Positions 7,941 to 16,945 of a DNA stretch of 64,000 nucleotides are shown here, piece by piece; the stretch's first letter is position 1, and each line of letters begins with the position of its first letter. The position numbers and the translations under genes were made by a program. This DNA is from Armatimonadota bacterium. Lineage in GTDB: Bacteria; Armatimonadota; Fimbriimonadia; Fimbriimonadales; Fimbriimonadaceae. Under the pieces are notes generated by a model that saw nothing but the letters and a program-made list of their open reading frames with translations, did not search any database and was not told where the DNA came from. Location: contig JANYCU010000051.1 in NCBI GenBank assembly GCA_025360125.1, forward strand, positions 82,018 to 146,017. The letters are read 5' to 3'.

Positions 7941-9143
7941 TTAGTTCTGTCGATTGCGATGCTCTCGGATGAAAGCCGGAATATCCAAGTCGGATTCATC
8001 GAACAGATCGGATGCTTCTTGCGTTTTTCGCTCGAACATTCGTTCTTTGGCCGCAGCTACCACGTCGGCGCTGGTTGCAACTGGAATTTCTGGTTCGACC
8101 GACGAAGCCGCTGGCGTTACTGGCCCCGTCGTTCGCTCGGTGTTTACCGAAACGCGGGTTGGCATCGCTGGCTCTTCTTTCTCGATGACTGGCTTTTCGG
8201 TTGACTTGTACGGATTGAACTCCGTTGCAAGGACGGTGATTCGAACGGTAGCTTCAAGGGAAGGATCAACGACAGTTCCGAAGATGATGTTGACTTCTTC
8301 TTGGTCACACAGCGATTGGATGTATTCCATGGCTTCGCTCGTCTCGGCCAAAGTGAGGTCGTCGCTGCTGGTGATATTGACCAAAAGGCCCTTTGCACCG
8401 TGAATCGTCTGCTCAAGCAATGGCGACGAAGTCGCGCCTTGAGCGGCTTGAAGCGCTCGGTGCTCGCCCACGCCGTAGCCAATACCCATCAAGGCAGGAC
8501 CAGCGTCCTTCATAATCGCGCGGACGTCGGCAAAGTCGACGTTGATCTGACCAGGAATTGTAATAATATCGGAGATACCTTGGACGCCTTGTCGAAGGAC
8601 ATCGTCAGCAACGCGGAAGGCTTCACTGAGGGTCGTCTTCTTTTCGACAACATTTAAAAGCTTATCGTTGGGGATGGTGATGATCGTATCACAGCGTCCC
8701 ATGAGCGAATCGACGCCAATGGAGGCAAGCCGCTCCCGCTTTGGTCCTTCAAATCGAAATGGTCGGGTTACTACGCCGACGGTCAATGCGCCAAGCTCTT
8801 GAGCAATTTCGGCGACCACTGGGGCTGCGCCAGTTCCGGTTCCGCCGCCCATTCCAGCAGTAATGAAAACCATGTCGGCTCCATCAAGCGCCTTTCGGAT
8901 TTCGCTTTTGCTTTCTTCGGCCGCAATTTTGCCTTGTTCTGGGTTTCCGCCCGCACCAAGTCCACGAGTTGAGTTGACTCCAAGTTGCACTTTTTTAGGC
9001 GCACTACTCAGGTCAAGTACTTGAACATCCGTGTTCATAGCGATGAATTCGACACCCTTGATGCCACTTTCGATCATTCGTTCAACGGCATTTCCACCAC
9101 CGCCGCCGACGCCGACCACTTTAATTACAGCGTTTCCAGTCAC
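7941..9143 (-). CDS. ftsZ: Cell division GTPase FtsZ
   Basis: FtsZ polymerises at mid-cell into the Z ring. This 400-aa protein has the N-terminal [10 protein letters not shown] nucleotide loop, the tubulin signature GGGTGTG (residues 99-105), the T7 loop NVDFADV (201-207) and a variable acidic/Pro linker (about 320-385). It ends with the conserved tail DIPAFIREH, the site that binds FtsA and other partners. The start is GTG, with AAGGGTG five bases upstream. It is last in the dcw operon, 85 bp after ftsA and just before a terminator. Confidence 0.98.
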   Translation of the reverse strand: MTGNAVIKVVGVGGGGGNAVERMIESGIKGVEFIAMNTDVQVLDLSSAPKKVQLGVNSTRGLGAGGNPEQGKIAAEESKSEIRKALDGADMVFITAGMGGGTGTGAAPVVAEIAQELGALTVGVVTRPFRFEGPKRERLASIGVDSLMGRCDTIITIPNDKLLNVVEKKTTLSEAFRVADDVLRQGVQGISDIITIPGQINVDFADVRAIMKDAGPALMGIGYGVGEHRALQAAQGATSSPLLEQTIHGAKGLLVNITSSDDLTLAETSEAMEYIQSLCDQEEVNIIFGTVVDPSLEATVRITVLATEFNPYKSTEKPVIEKEEPAMPTRVSVNTERTTGPVTPAASSVEPEIPVATSADVVAAAKERMFERKTQEASDLFDESDLDIPAFIREHRNRQN

Positions 9144-9228
9144 ACAATCACCCTTGTTCTAAATCTAGAACGACTTTACATGATAGCAAGTTTCTTATGT
9201 GGAAAACTTGTGGACAAATGTGGATAAC

Positions 9229-10437
9229 CTAATTTTTGCCACTAAACATTGACCAAAGGCCTTTTGCCCGGTCCTGCCAGCTATCCGATTTTGAGATTGG
9301 GGATAGGTCTTCGGAGGTCTGCAAAACAAAGCTTATCGCTCCAATCGCGGCTGCAAGCCCAACCTGAGGCTTACCATTTTTGATGTTTGGCTCCACGATT
9401 CGAACTGGCATACCATTAAGCGCAGCCGAGAATAATTCTTTTGATTTGGGAAGTTGGGTTGCCCCGCCCGTCAAAATGACACCCGCTTCCAATACGCCGC
9501 CGTAGCCAGATTTTTCAACGTGTTGCCGAATCAGTTTGGCCACTTCCTTCATGCGGCTCTCAATAATTTCGCAAAGGACCTTGCGCTGCATGGGCCGCGC
9601 GGTTGGCTGGCCAAGTTGGTGAACTTCAATCGCTTCTTTTTCGCTGATCCCATCAGCGAAGGCACAACCGTATCCGATTTTGAGTCGCTCTGCTTCATCA
9701 AAATCGCAGTTGAGCAATTGGCTGAGGTCGTTAGTGACATTGTTGCCTCCAACCGGAATACAGACAGAATGGGCCAAGGCACCATTCACGAAAATCGAAA
9801 CATCCGTTTTCGAAGCCCCCATGTCAATGACGACGGTTCCCTTATCAAGGTCGGTTTGGCCAACGACTCCGAGGCCGGAAGCAAGCGGGCCAAAAATGAA
9901 CTGTTCGACTTCACGGCCTGACATCTTGACCGCTTCTTCGAAATTTTGAACGTGATTCGCCATTCCCGTTACCATGTAGCTGATGACTTCAAGCTTGGCA
10001 CCGCTCATTCCGACTGGCTTGGACACACTTCGTACTTCGTCCACTCGAAATTCTCGTGGAATGGTTTGGATCAGCACGCGATCGGGGGGAAAGATGCCGG
10101 ACTTGCTATGGTTCACAACTTCCATCACGTCTTGATTCGTGATGGCTCGATTCTTCGGAATGATCGGCTTAAATCCTTGAACCGACGATCCTTCTAATTG
10201 AGGTCCGGAAATAACCAAAGCAACTTCGTTGATCTCTGATCTACCAATATCTTGAGCCAAGTGTCGGAGAGCTGAATCTACGGATCGAGATGCCGCTGCA
10301 AGATCGACAATCGCGCCCTTCTTCACGCCATGACAGTCGGCGGTGACTAAGCCGAGAATTTCAATCCGTTGACCTTCGCCAATTTCAGCGGCGATCGCCA
10401 CAACTTTTGTTGAGCCAATTTCGACGATGGTTACCAT
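9229..10437 (-). CDS. ftsA: Cell division protein FtsA
   Basis: This actin-fold ATPase tethers FtsZ filaments to the membrane. The 402-aa protein begins almost directly at the first phosphate loop (IVEIGSTKVVAI). It carries the 1C/SHS2 region (VALVISGPQLEGSSVQGF), the second phosphate loop VVIDMGASKTDVSI, the adenosine motif ILTGGATQLP and a C-terminal amphipathic helix (WQDRAKGLWSMFSG) for membrane binding. It lies between sbp and ftsZ, the usual place, and only 7 bp after sbp. Confidence 0.95.
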   Translation of the reverse strand: MVTIVEIGSTKVVAIAAEIGEGQRIEILGLVTADCHGVKKGAIVDLAAASRSVDSALRHLAQDIGRSEINEVALVISGPQLEGSSVQGFKPIIPKNRAITNQDVMEVVNHSKSGIFPPDRVLIQTIPREFRVDEVRSVSKPVGMSGAKLEVISYMVTGMANHVQNFEEAVKMSGREVEQFIFGPLASGLGVVGQTDLDKGTVVIDMGASKTDVSIFVNGALAHSVCIPVGGNNVTNDLSQLLNCDFDEAERLKIGYGCAFADGISEKEAIEVHQLGQPTARPMQRKVLCEIIESRMKEVAKLIRQHVEKSGYGGVLEAGVILTGGATQLPKSKELFSAALNGMPVRIVEPNIKNGKPQVGLAAAIGAISFVLQTSEDLSPISKSDSWQDRAKGLWSMFSGKN

Positions 10438-10444
10438 TTTTTGT

Positions 10445-10879
10445 TTACTCTACACCCTCAGCCGTGCTCAGGGCACCGCTTTGGCTACTTTCTTTCTGTG
10501 CGTCAGCTTCTTGCTTTTGACGCTTGAATCTTGAAATCATATCCAAATATCCTTGCAATAGATAGCGCCGGATAAGGCTGAGATTATTGAATATTCTCAT
10601 CCCCATGACCAAAGCGACGACCACAAAGAGGTCAATTCCGATCTTGTACCCGAGAATCGCAATGGCAAATGCGATGACGGTGTTGGTCACAAATCCCGTC
10701 ACAAAAACGTCGTTCTGAAACTTTCCTTCGTAGCCGGAACGAATGCCACCGAGCACCGTATCAAGCCCCGCCAAACAAGCGACAGCAATGTACCGGGCGC
10801 TAATGCCAAATGCGTGGAGGTGGAGCGCATTCGCAATCGCGATTCCAATAGCAAAAAACAGGATAGGAATGAGAATCAT
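10445..10879 (-). CDS. sbp: Small basic protein Sbp (DUF1290)
   Basis: This 144-aa integral membrane protein has about three hydrophobic segments and the family signature GMRIFNNLSLIRRYLL. The extra C-terminal tail is rich in Gln, Glu and Ser. DUF1290 proteins are encoded beside division genes in Firmicutes, Actinobacteria and related groups; their exact role is unresolved. Its ATG overlaps the DUF881 stop (ATGA), so the two are translationally coupled, and ftsA follows 7 bp later. Confidence 0.9.
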   Translation of the reverse strand: MILIPILFFAIGIAIANALHLHAFGISARYIAVACLAGLDTVLGGIRSGYEGKFQNDVFVTGFVTNTVIAFAIAILGYKIGIDLFVVVALVMGMRIFNNLSLIRRYLLQGYLDMISRFKRQKQEADAQKESSQSGALSTAEGVE

Positions 10880-11625
10880 TTCGTTGAGACCTTTGGAACT
10901 TCAGCTGACTTCAGCGACGTAGCCCCAAGATAAGCTGGAACTCGAATCTTGCTTTCTTTGGTGACTTGAATCATGGCTGGGTTCGAGTTGGCAATATTAC
11001 TCATGATCGACCCCGTAGTGGTGAATCCTCCGTAGAGCACGTCTTGCTTTCCGATGGCCAAAATCACGAATGGAACTGCAACCTTGACGCCGTCCACAAG
11101 GATCGTCGGTCCCGCACATCGAATGCTGCTCGTAGAAACAAGGCGCTGTCCATTGATCGAGATCCCTTCTGCCCCGCAGGCAAACAATTCGTTAGCGACA
11201 CTGAGAATGTCAACGTCATGGATCAGGTCATCATTCCCGCCAATTACGCTCGACTTCGGATTGTCTCGCAAAGTGACTTTAATACCGGGACCTTCTAGTT
11301 CGGTCAAACCAGCAAAAGCCTTTGCATCTTGCAATTGGTCGTTCAGTGCGCTCTCACCATTGGTATTATTCGAAAGGGCTTTTTCGAGGCTCGTTGCCTT
11401 CTTTCGAAGTGAGTCCACTTCGCTTTGAAGGTCTTGATATTTGACAAGGTCGATCACGCTCTCTGAATAGGTTCTCTGCTCACCGGGTGATAGGGTGCGA
11501 TAAATTGAATTCTGGTTCTCTTTGGTCAACCATGCGGCGTAAAACATGACGCCTAGAACAGTCGATAAGAGACTTACCGGTAAGACCCATTTCGTATTGT
11601 GAATTTTGACAAACGGATTAACCAC
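10876..11625 (-). CDS. DUF881 family membrane-anchored protein
   Basis: The 249-aa protein has a short cytoplasmic start, one transmembrane helix (VLPVSLLSTVLGVMFYAAWL), a coiled coil (about residues 60-95) and the DUF881 domain. The domain shows ELEGPGIKVTLRDN, DLIHDVDILSVANELFACGAEGISI, and NGQRLVSTSSIRCAGPTILV. DUF881 and DUF1290 genes travel together near ftsQ/ftsZ in several phyla; a role in division-site envelope assembly is inferred. Start is GTG, overlapping ftsQ by 8 bp. Confidence 0.88.
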   Translation of the reverse strand: MVNPFVKIHNTKWVLPVSLLSTVLGVMFYAAWLTKENQNSIYRTLSPGEQRTYSESVIDLVKYQDLQSEVDSLRKKATSLEKALSNNTNGESALNDQLQDAKAFAGLTELEGPGIKVTLRDNPKSSVIGGNDDLIHDVDILSVANELFACGAEGISINGQRLVSTSSIRCAGPTILVDGVKVAVPFVILAIGKQDVLYGGFTTTGSIMSNIANSNPAMIQVTKESKIRVPAYLGATSLKSAEVPKVSTK

Positions 11626-12385
11626 TTTCCTTCTTCCTTTGCTTGAACTGCGGATGACTCGGAATCATCATATTGATCGAGAGATTGTTCTTAAACATGT
11701 CAGGCTGATCGATAAGCACCTGTTTAAGTTTCTCAACTTTTTCCGGCAATAGGTCCCAAGTTCCTAATATGGCGATTCCGCTATTCATATTTAAGCACAC
11801 GCCACCCGATTCTTGGACTTCAATTTCGATCTGATTTGCCCCAGTAAGCGTTTCCGGGAATGTTGTCCGTACCATTTGAGCCAGTTCTGCAATTTGCTTA
11901 TAATTAATTACGCCGGATAAGGCCACGACAGTTACCTTAATTTTGGCCTGAAGCAACACGCTCGGCATCGGCAATTTCTCCTCTGGATCAGTAAAAACCA
12001 CACCATCTTCGTCAATAAAAGCCTGCTTTGACCCGGCTATCGAAGCGACCGCCTTTCGGTACACCAGAATAAGCCTTCCGACTCCGAAAACATTGCGCCG
12101 AAAGTCAGCACTCTTGATCCTCGATTCATTGGTAAAGGGGGCTTCAATCACTCGCGGATCGACCTTAAGCGCTGGTACGCCCTTGATTTCTCCCGCTAAT
12201 TTGTTGAGCCTCAGTCTTTCCGAATCTCGGACTCCTTCAAGGTTGATTGACCTGATCGCCGTCAGCTTAGAAGAGAAACACGCAATCACCAGATTAGACA
12301 AAAGTAAGACGACAAAAACAGGACCCCAATTGACTCGTTTTCGGGTCCGTAAGCGCTTTCGACTTAACTTACGTTTTTGCTCCAT
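11618..12385 (-). CDS. ftsQ: Cell division protein FtsQ/DivIB (POTRA domain)
   Basis: This single-pass divisome protein links cytoplasmic and periplasmic division factors. It has a very basic N-terminus (KRKLSRKRLRTRKR), a transmembrane segment (GPVFVVLLLSNLVIACFS) and a POTRA domain starting at IRSINLEGV. A beta domain follows, including the typical FIDEDGVVF stretch. The start is the ATG of MEQKRKL, inside the end of murC/ddl (17-bp overlap), giving 255 aa. Sequence conservation is low, as usual for FtsQ, and the call leans on topology and position. Confidence 0.85.
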   Translation of the reverse strand: MEQKRKLSRKRLRTRKRVNWGPVFVVLLLSNLVIACFSSKLTAIRSINLEGVRDSERLRLNKLAGEIKGVPALKVDPRVIEAPFTNESRIKSADFRRNVFGVGRLILVYRKAVASIAGSKQAFIDEDGVVFTDPEEKLPMPSVLLQAKIKVTVVALSGVINYKQIAELAQMVRTTFPETLTGANQIEIEVQESGGVCLNMNSGIAILGTWDLLPEKVEKLKQVLIDQPDMFKNNLSINMMIPSHPQFKQRKKESG

Positions 12386-14723
12386 GACGTTTAATGGCAT
12401 CCTCAACAATCATTTGACAGAGCCTTTCGAATGGAATGCCTGCGGCGTGAGCCGAGTTTGGTAGAAGCGAAGTCGTGGTCATGCCTGGCAGCGTGTTGAC
12501 CTCAAGAACATAGAACTCCCCGTCGCGAACCATCATGTCGGTGCGGCTCGCACCCGAGCATCCGAGCATATTGTGAGCAAGAAGTGCGATCCTTTGAGCT
12601 TCGAAGAGCATGTCTGGCTCCATCCGGGCAGGACAAATTTCAGTCGTTGCGCCGACGGTGTATTTGTTGGCAAAATCATATTCGCCGTCGAGTGGGCAAA
12701 TCTCAACTGGCGGGAGTGCCTCGCCACAAAGCACCGGAACCGATATCTCCATTCCCATCACCCACTCCTCGATCAAGGCACCGCCCGGATACTGCAGAGC
12801 TTTTCTAAGGCCTTCTTTAAGTTCTTTTTCTGTGTGAGCAAAGGAGAGGCCCACCGTACTGCCTTCTTGGTTCGGCTTGACTACGGCAGGGATCTGGATC
12901 GTGATCTCATCTTGAGTGCATTGAACGAGCTGACCTTTTGGAACTTGAATACCAACAGTAGAGAGCAACTGCTTCGTTCGATTCTTATCCATCGCAAGCG
13001 CGCTCGCCACAATGTTTGAGCCCGTATACGGAATATGAAGCAGTTCGAACAATCCCTGCACCGCTCCGTCTTCGGCATGCGTTCCATGAACGGCCAAGAA
13101 GGCCACGTCGGGCCGAATCGAACCTGTGAATTCGAGCAAACTTCCCTTTCGCAGAAGCAACTCGGTAACATCGTATTTCTCAACGTCGTAGCCACATTTT
13201 TCTAACGCTTTGGCGATGCAGTTGCCACTCAAAATGGAAACTTCACGTTCGCTGCTGTCTCCACCGTAGATGACTGCGACCGAAATCTTTGATCGTGCAT
13301 CCCGTTCAATCTCGCGAATCAGTTCAGTCGGAAACTCGTGAATGTTGCCCGCGCCCATTCCGCACACAACGTCACCAGATTTGAGACCTGCTTTGACGAT
13401 CCTCGGCAGCAAATGCCTTGACGGAACATACTGCATCGGGACCGTCAATTTCTCGGCAATTCTGACGCTACTCACGCCAGGAATCGGAGCTTCGCGAGCA
13501 GGATAGATGTCGGTAATGTAGACAAAATCCGCATTATCAAGGGCCCTTGGAAATTCGTTGAGATGCTCGAGAGTTCTTGAATAGAGATGGGGTTGGAAGG
13601 CGACAACAATCCGCCGACCAGGATATTTTTGGCGAAGAGCCTGAATTGAGGCGGAAATTTCAGAAGGGTGATGCGCATAGTCATCAACCACCGCAATTGG
13701 GCCATCCATCAGCACCTGCAGACGCCGCTCCGCACCGTTGAATCGGGCAATACCCATCTCAACCATGCCCAAATCAGCCACCAAATCATCGGTATTGAGC
13801 AAGGAAGCTGCGGTCAAAGCCCCGGTCGCATTCATTCGATTATGGTCGCCCGGCAGGTTCAAACTAAGAGCTCGTCCCGCCTCGGTATTCTTGGCGTCTA
13901 TGCCCATCTCGAACTTGTTGGACATCTGCTGAAGCCAAGTGTCACTCAATCCATACGGCATGCATCGAACATCGGTCAGTTCGGCCACTTCAGCGGCCCC
14001 TCGGTCATCGGCGCAGTAGACCAGACCACCGTTGGGAGGAATCTTACTCACGAACCGAACCATGCTGTCGCGCAGGTTTTCATATGTTCCGTGATAATCC
14101 AAGTGATCAGGTTCCAGGTTAGTCAACACGACGATATACGGATCAATGTCGACATAGGCTTCATACGCTTCGCACGCTTCGACCACGGCATATTTGCCTG
14201 TCCCTTCCCGAATGGGGCCATTCCAATCAATGACGGCTGCCCCGACAACAACAAGAGGATCGAGACCAGCAGCGATCAGCCCCGCGCCAAGCATTCCCGT
14301 TGTGGTGGTCTTACCGTGTGTTCCCGTAATAGCGATGACTTTGTATGGACGAAGGAGCCAACCAAGAGCTTGGGATCGGCGGAAAATGGGGATTCCCAGT
14401 TTGCGAGCCTCTGCCACTTCGGGCGAACGATCAATGTCGATAGCATCGGTGACAATAAGAGCCACCTTTTCGGCACGCTGAGAGAATGCAAAGACCGGAA
14501 TTCCAGAATGTCCTATGGAAACGTCATGACCTTCGTCGGATAACCGAGTCGTTTCTTGGGAGGAAACCGCGTCGGTCCCGGCGACGGCAAACTTTCGGTG
14601 CGACAACATTCGGGCGAGCGCGCTCATCCCGGCCCCGCCGATACCGACCAAGAAGAATGCCCGACAAGGATCAAGAGCCTCTGTCGGTGCAAACGATGAT
14701 TCGATTTCGCTTCGCCTCCGCAT
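12369..14723 (-). CDS. murC-ddl: MurC-Ddl fusion: UDP-MurNAc-L-alanine ligase and D-Ala-D-Ala ligase
   Basis: This 784-aa single reading frame carries two peptidoglycan enzymes. Residues about 20-470 are MurC, adding L-Ala to UDP-MurNAc: nucleotide fold VGIGGAGMSALA, P-loop TGTHGKTTTT (133-142), LEPDHLDYHG (203-212), DDYAHHP (347-353). Residues about 479-780 are an ATP-grasp D-Ala:D-Ala ligase: VIYGGDSSEREVS, FLAVHGTHAEDGAVQG, the DKNRTKQLL helix, VVKPNQEGSTVG and the end EVNTLPGMT. All key motifs look intact. The fusion recalls chlamydial MurC-Ddl. No murB is present in the cluster. It begins 7 bp after murG and overlaps ftsQ. Confidence 0.96.
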   Translation of the reverse strand: MRRRSEIESSFAPTEALDPCRAFFLVGIGGAGMSALARMLSHRKFAVAGTDAVSSQETTRLSDEGHDVSIGHSGIPVFAFSQRAEKVALIVTDAIDIDRSPEVAEARKLGIPIFRRSQALGWLLRPYKVIAITGTHGKTTTTGMLGAGLIAAGLDPLVVVGAAVIDWNGPIREGTGKYAVVEACEAYEAYVDIDPYIVVLTNLEPDHLDYHGTYENLRDSMVRFVSKIPPNGGLVYCADDRGAAEVAELTDVRCMPYGLSDTWLQQMSNKFEMGIDAKNTEAGRALSLNLPGDHNRMNATGALTAASLLNTDDLVADLGMVEMGIARFNGAERRLQVLMDGPIAVVDDYAHHPSEISASIQALRQKYPGRRIVVAFQPHLYSRTLEHLNEFPRALDNADFVYITDIYPAREAPIPGVSSVRIAEKLTVPMQYVPSRHLLPRIVKAGLKSGDVVCGMGAGNIHEFPTELIREIERDARSKISVAVIYGGDSSEREVSILSGNCIAKALEKCGYDVEKYDVTELLLRKGSLLEFTGSIRPDVAFLAVHGTHAEDGAVQGLFELLHIPYTGSNIVASALAMDKNRTKQLLSTVGIQVPKGQLVQCTQDEITIQIPAVVKPNQEGSTVGLSFAHTEKELKEGLRKALQYPGGALIEEWVMGMEISVPVLCGEALPPVEICPLDGEYDFANKYTVGATTEICPARMEPDMLFEAQRIALLAHNMLGCSGASRTDMMVRDGEFYVLEVNTLPGMTTTSLLPNSAHAAGIPFERLCQMIVEDAIKRHGAKT

Positions 14724-14730
14724 AAATTTG

Positions 14731-15780
14731 TTACTGTGCCGCGTTCTTGACTTCCGACCAAATGTGGAATGTCGCGTTTGGCATATCCCATTCTGACAGA
14801 GCCAAAGCAGCGGATTCCTGCTTGTTTTTATCTTTCAGCCAAACATTGATTTGACTCGCCAATTCTTCGACCGTGCAAGTCTCTTGGTTGGCGATGGTTG
14901 AGGCCCCCATTTGTTCGAATTCTTGGGCGTTTCGGAGCTGGTGATTGTCGGCCGACGTTGGCAGAGGAACCAGAATCGACGGCAAACGAGCCATTGCAAA
15001 TTCGCTTACACCACTCCCGCTTCGAGCGATCGCCAAAGTCGCGGTTTGGTAAACCGATGCCATAACGTCAGCCTCAAAATAAGGCCGCATGTCATACCGA
15101 TCTTCGATCCCCGAAATCAAATGTCTGGCTCCTTCGAACTGTGCCTTTCCTGCCGAGTGGAGAACCTCAACGCCTTCCAACATTCGAGCGGCTTGGGGAA
15201 CCATTTCATTCAGGTACTTGGCTCCGCCTGATCCGCCCAGAACAACGATCAGATTCTCTTCGGGATTTCGCCTCGAAATGGCGTTTCTTAATTCGGATCG
15301 AACCGGGTGTCCGGTGCGGATCACATTGCCCTGAAGAATATCTTTGGTTGCTCTAAAGGTCGAAGTAATCACCTTGGCGTAGTCGGCGAACATGCGAAGC
15401 GATCGTCCGGGAATCGTGTCGCAAGCGTGAATCGCAAGCGGAACGCCAAGAAGTTTTGCCGCGCGCATCACTGGTGCCGAGCTGTATCCCCCGGTCGAAA
15501 AGACGACATCTGGCTTCATCGCCAGCATCATCTTCTTTGCCGCCACCGATGCTCGCATCAGTTTTGCGAGGGCAACAACCCCAGCTAAAGATTTGTAGCT
15601 ATACACCGGGACTGAGTCGAAACCGTGAAAGCGAAACCCACGCTGAGCGCAGGCGTCACCTTCCATGCCTCGGTTCGAACCGAAGTACACCAGGTCCGAC
15701 TCCTCTTGGGCGAGGGTGGCTACCTCAAGTGCGGGATAGACGTGACCGCCAGTTCCACCGCCGGTTATGATTACTCTCAA
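14731..15780 (-). CDS. murG: Lipid II synthase MurG (GlcNAc transferase)
   Basis: MurG transfers GlcNAc from UDP-GlcNAc to lipid I at the inner membrane face. The 349-aa GT-B glycosyltransferase opens with VIITGGGTGGHVYPALEVA. It has VVFSTGGYSSAPV, TGHPVRSEL, VLGGSGGAKYLN and ARSGSGVSEFAMARLPSILV with the SADNHQLRNA donor-site segment. The start is TTG at 15780, because GGAGG lies six bases upstream and the protein then begins at the family's usual position. It overlaps the ftsW 3' end by 56 bp. Confidence 0.96.
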   Translation of the reverse strand: MRVIITGGGTGGHVYPALEVATLAQEESDLVYFGSNRGMEGDACAQRGFRFHGFDSVPVYSYKSLAGVVALAKLMRASVAAKKMMLAMKPDVVFSTGGYSSAPVMRAAKLLGVPLAIHACDTIPGRSLRMFADYAKVITSTFRATKDILQGNVIRTGHPVRSELRNAISRRNPEENLIVVLGGSGGAKYLNEMVPQAARMLEGVEVLHSAGKAQFEGARHLISGIEDRYDMRPYFEADVMASVYQTATLAIARSGSGVSEFAMARLPSILVPLPTSADNHQLRNAQEFEQMGASTIANQETCTVEELASQINVWLKDKNKQESAALALSEWDMPNATFHIWSEVKNAAQ

Positions 15781-16945
15781 CCGCAACCTCCATAGTTGGT
15801 TCTGCAGCAACCGATAGTCGGTCGCAGATGCCGAGGGCAAGCCAAATTGCGATAAGGCTTGAGCCACCAGCCGAAATGAAAGGAAACGGAATACCGATGG
15901 ATGGCAACGTCGCGTTAGCCATCATCAGGTTCGTACAGGCCTGAATAGCGAGCCACCAAGCGGTGCCGCTCAGCACCAAGACCTTAAATCGATCTTTTTG
16001 CCGCTTGGCTGCAGTCAACAATTTGAAGGAAATTGCACCAACAAGCAACAGGCAAATTCCCGGCCCCCAGACTCCACACTCTTCACCGACCGTCGCCATG
16101 ATGTAGTCGCTGGTAGTAGCGGGGAGCAAATACTTCGCCCGACCGTTACCAAAACCCACTCCGACCAGCTTTCCGCTGACCATCGCAAGTTCGCTGTTGA
16201 TCGGCTGGTAAGTCTCGTCGTTGATGTATTCCCTCTCCCATCGATGCGGATGGACGAGGAATCGCTTGACCCGGTAAGGCTCCTTCCAGACGAACGCGCC
16301 GAGCCCAACGATCATGACCAGGCTAATGGTTGAAACCGACCGCCAAGTGATTGGAGCGGAAATAAAAAGCGCAAACGACGACGCAAGAATGACACTAGCC
16401 GTTCCAAGGTCTTTCTCTCGTTCGATCAAGAAGAGAGCAGCAAGAATAATGAAAGCGGGCCAAAGACGATCGAGCTTCGGAACCAGAACCTGGTTTACCC
16501 ATCCGCGATGCTTCTTTCTCTGTTCCCAGGTTGATGCCCATGGCTTCTTTTTCGCCAAAGCGTAGGCAAGGTACAGAATTGCGGCCACCTTCATGAACTC
16601 GGCTGGCTGCAGTTTCATCGCCTCGACCCCGATCCACCGTTTCGCGCCATTTTGAGAGACGCCCACCACTTCGACCGCGATGAGGGAAAGGAAAGTGACG
16701 CCCATGATCCATGGCGCCCATTTCTTGAGTTTTTCAGCACTGACTCGACGAATGGTAAAGAAGCCGACAATGCCAGCCGCGAGCATGAAAATTTGAGTAT
16801 AGAAGGCTCTTGGGATGAGCTGACCGCCTTTGCTACTTTGAGCATAGCCAGCATCTAAAATGAAAACAAGACCGAGAGCGCTTGCGCACAGGGCTAACCA
16901 AAAAATGGTCGTGTCGGTATGGGTTCGATTCCGTTCGTTTTTCAT
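15725..16945 (-). CDS. ftsW: Septal peptidoglycan glycosyltransferase FtsW
   Basis: This is a SEDS-family polytopic membrane protein (406 aa, about ten helices) that polymerises lipid II at the septum together with FtsI. It shows AKRWIGVEAMKLQPAEFMKVA, EKDLGTASVI, the periplasmic stretch GFGNGRAKYLLPATTSDY and the late signature GIPFPFISAGGSSLI. Start is the ATG that forms an ATGA overlap with murD. The C-terminal tail (VESNHNRRWNWRSR) encodes the overlapped start region of murG. Confidence 0.95.
   Translation of the reverse strand: MKNERNRTHTDTTIFWLALCASALGLVFILDAGYAQSSKGGQLIPRAFYTQIFMLAAGIVGFFTIRRVSAEKLKKWAPWIMGVTFLSLIAVEVVGVSQNGAKRWIGVEAMKLQPAEFMKVAAILYLAYALAKKKPWASTWEQRKKHRGWVNQVLVPKLDRLWPAFIILAALFLIEREKDLGTASVILASSFALFISAPITWRSVSTISLVMIVGLGAFVWKEPYRVKRFLVHPHRWEREYINDETYQPINSELAMVSGKLVGVGFGNGRAKYLLPATTSDYIMATVGEECGVWGPGICLLLVGAISFKLLTAAKRQKDRFKVLVLSGTAWWLAIQACTNLMMANATLPSIGIPFPFISAGGSSLIAIWLALGICDRLSVAAEPTMEVAVESNHNRRWNWRSRLSRT

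Noticed and set aside
13668..14543. Plus-strand ORF of 291 codons inside murC-ddl
   Set aside because: Shadow of a well-conserved gene; histidine/asparagine-rich and lacking any family feature.
16910..16940. tRNA-like GGTTCGATTCC string
   Set aside because: Lies within ftsW coding sequence with no acceptor or anticodon stem around it. No tRNA was found elsewhere either.
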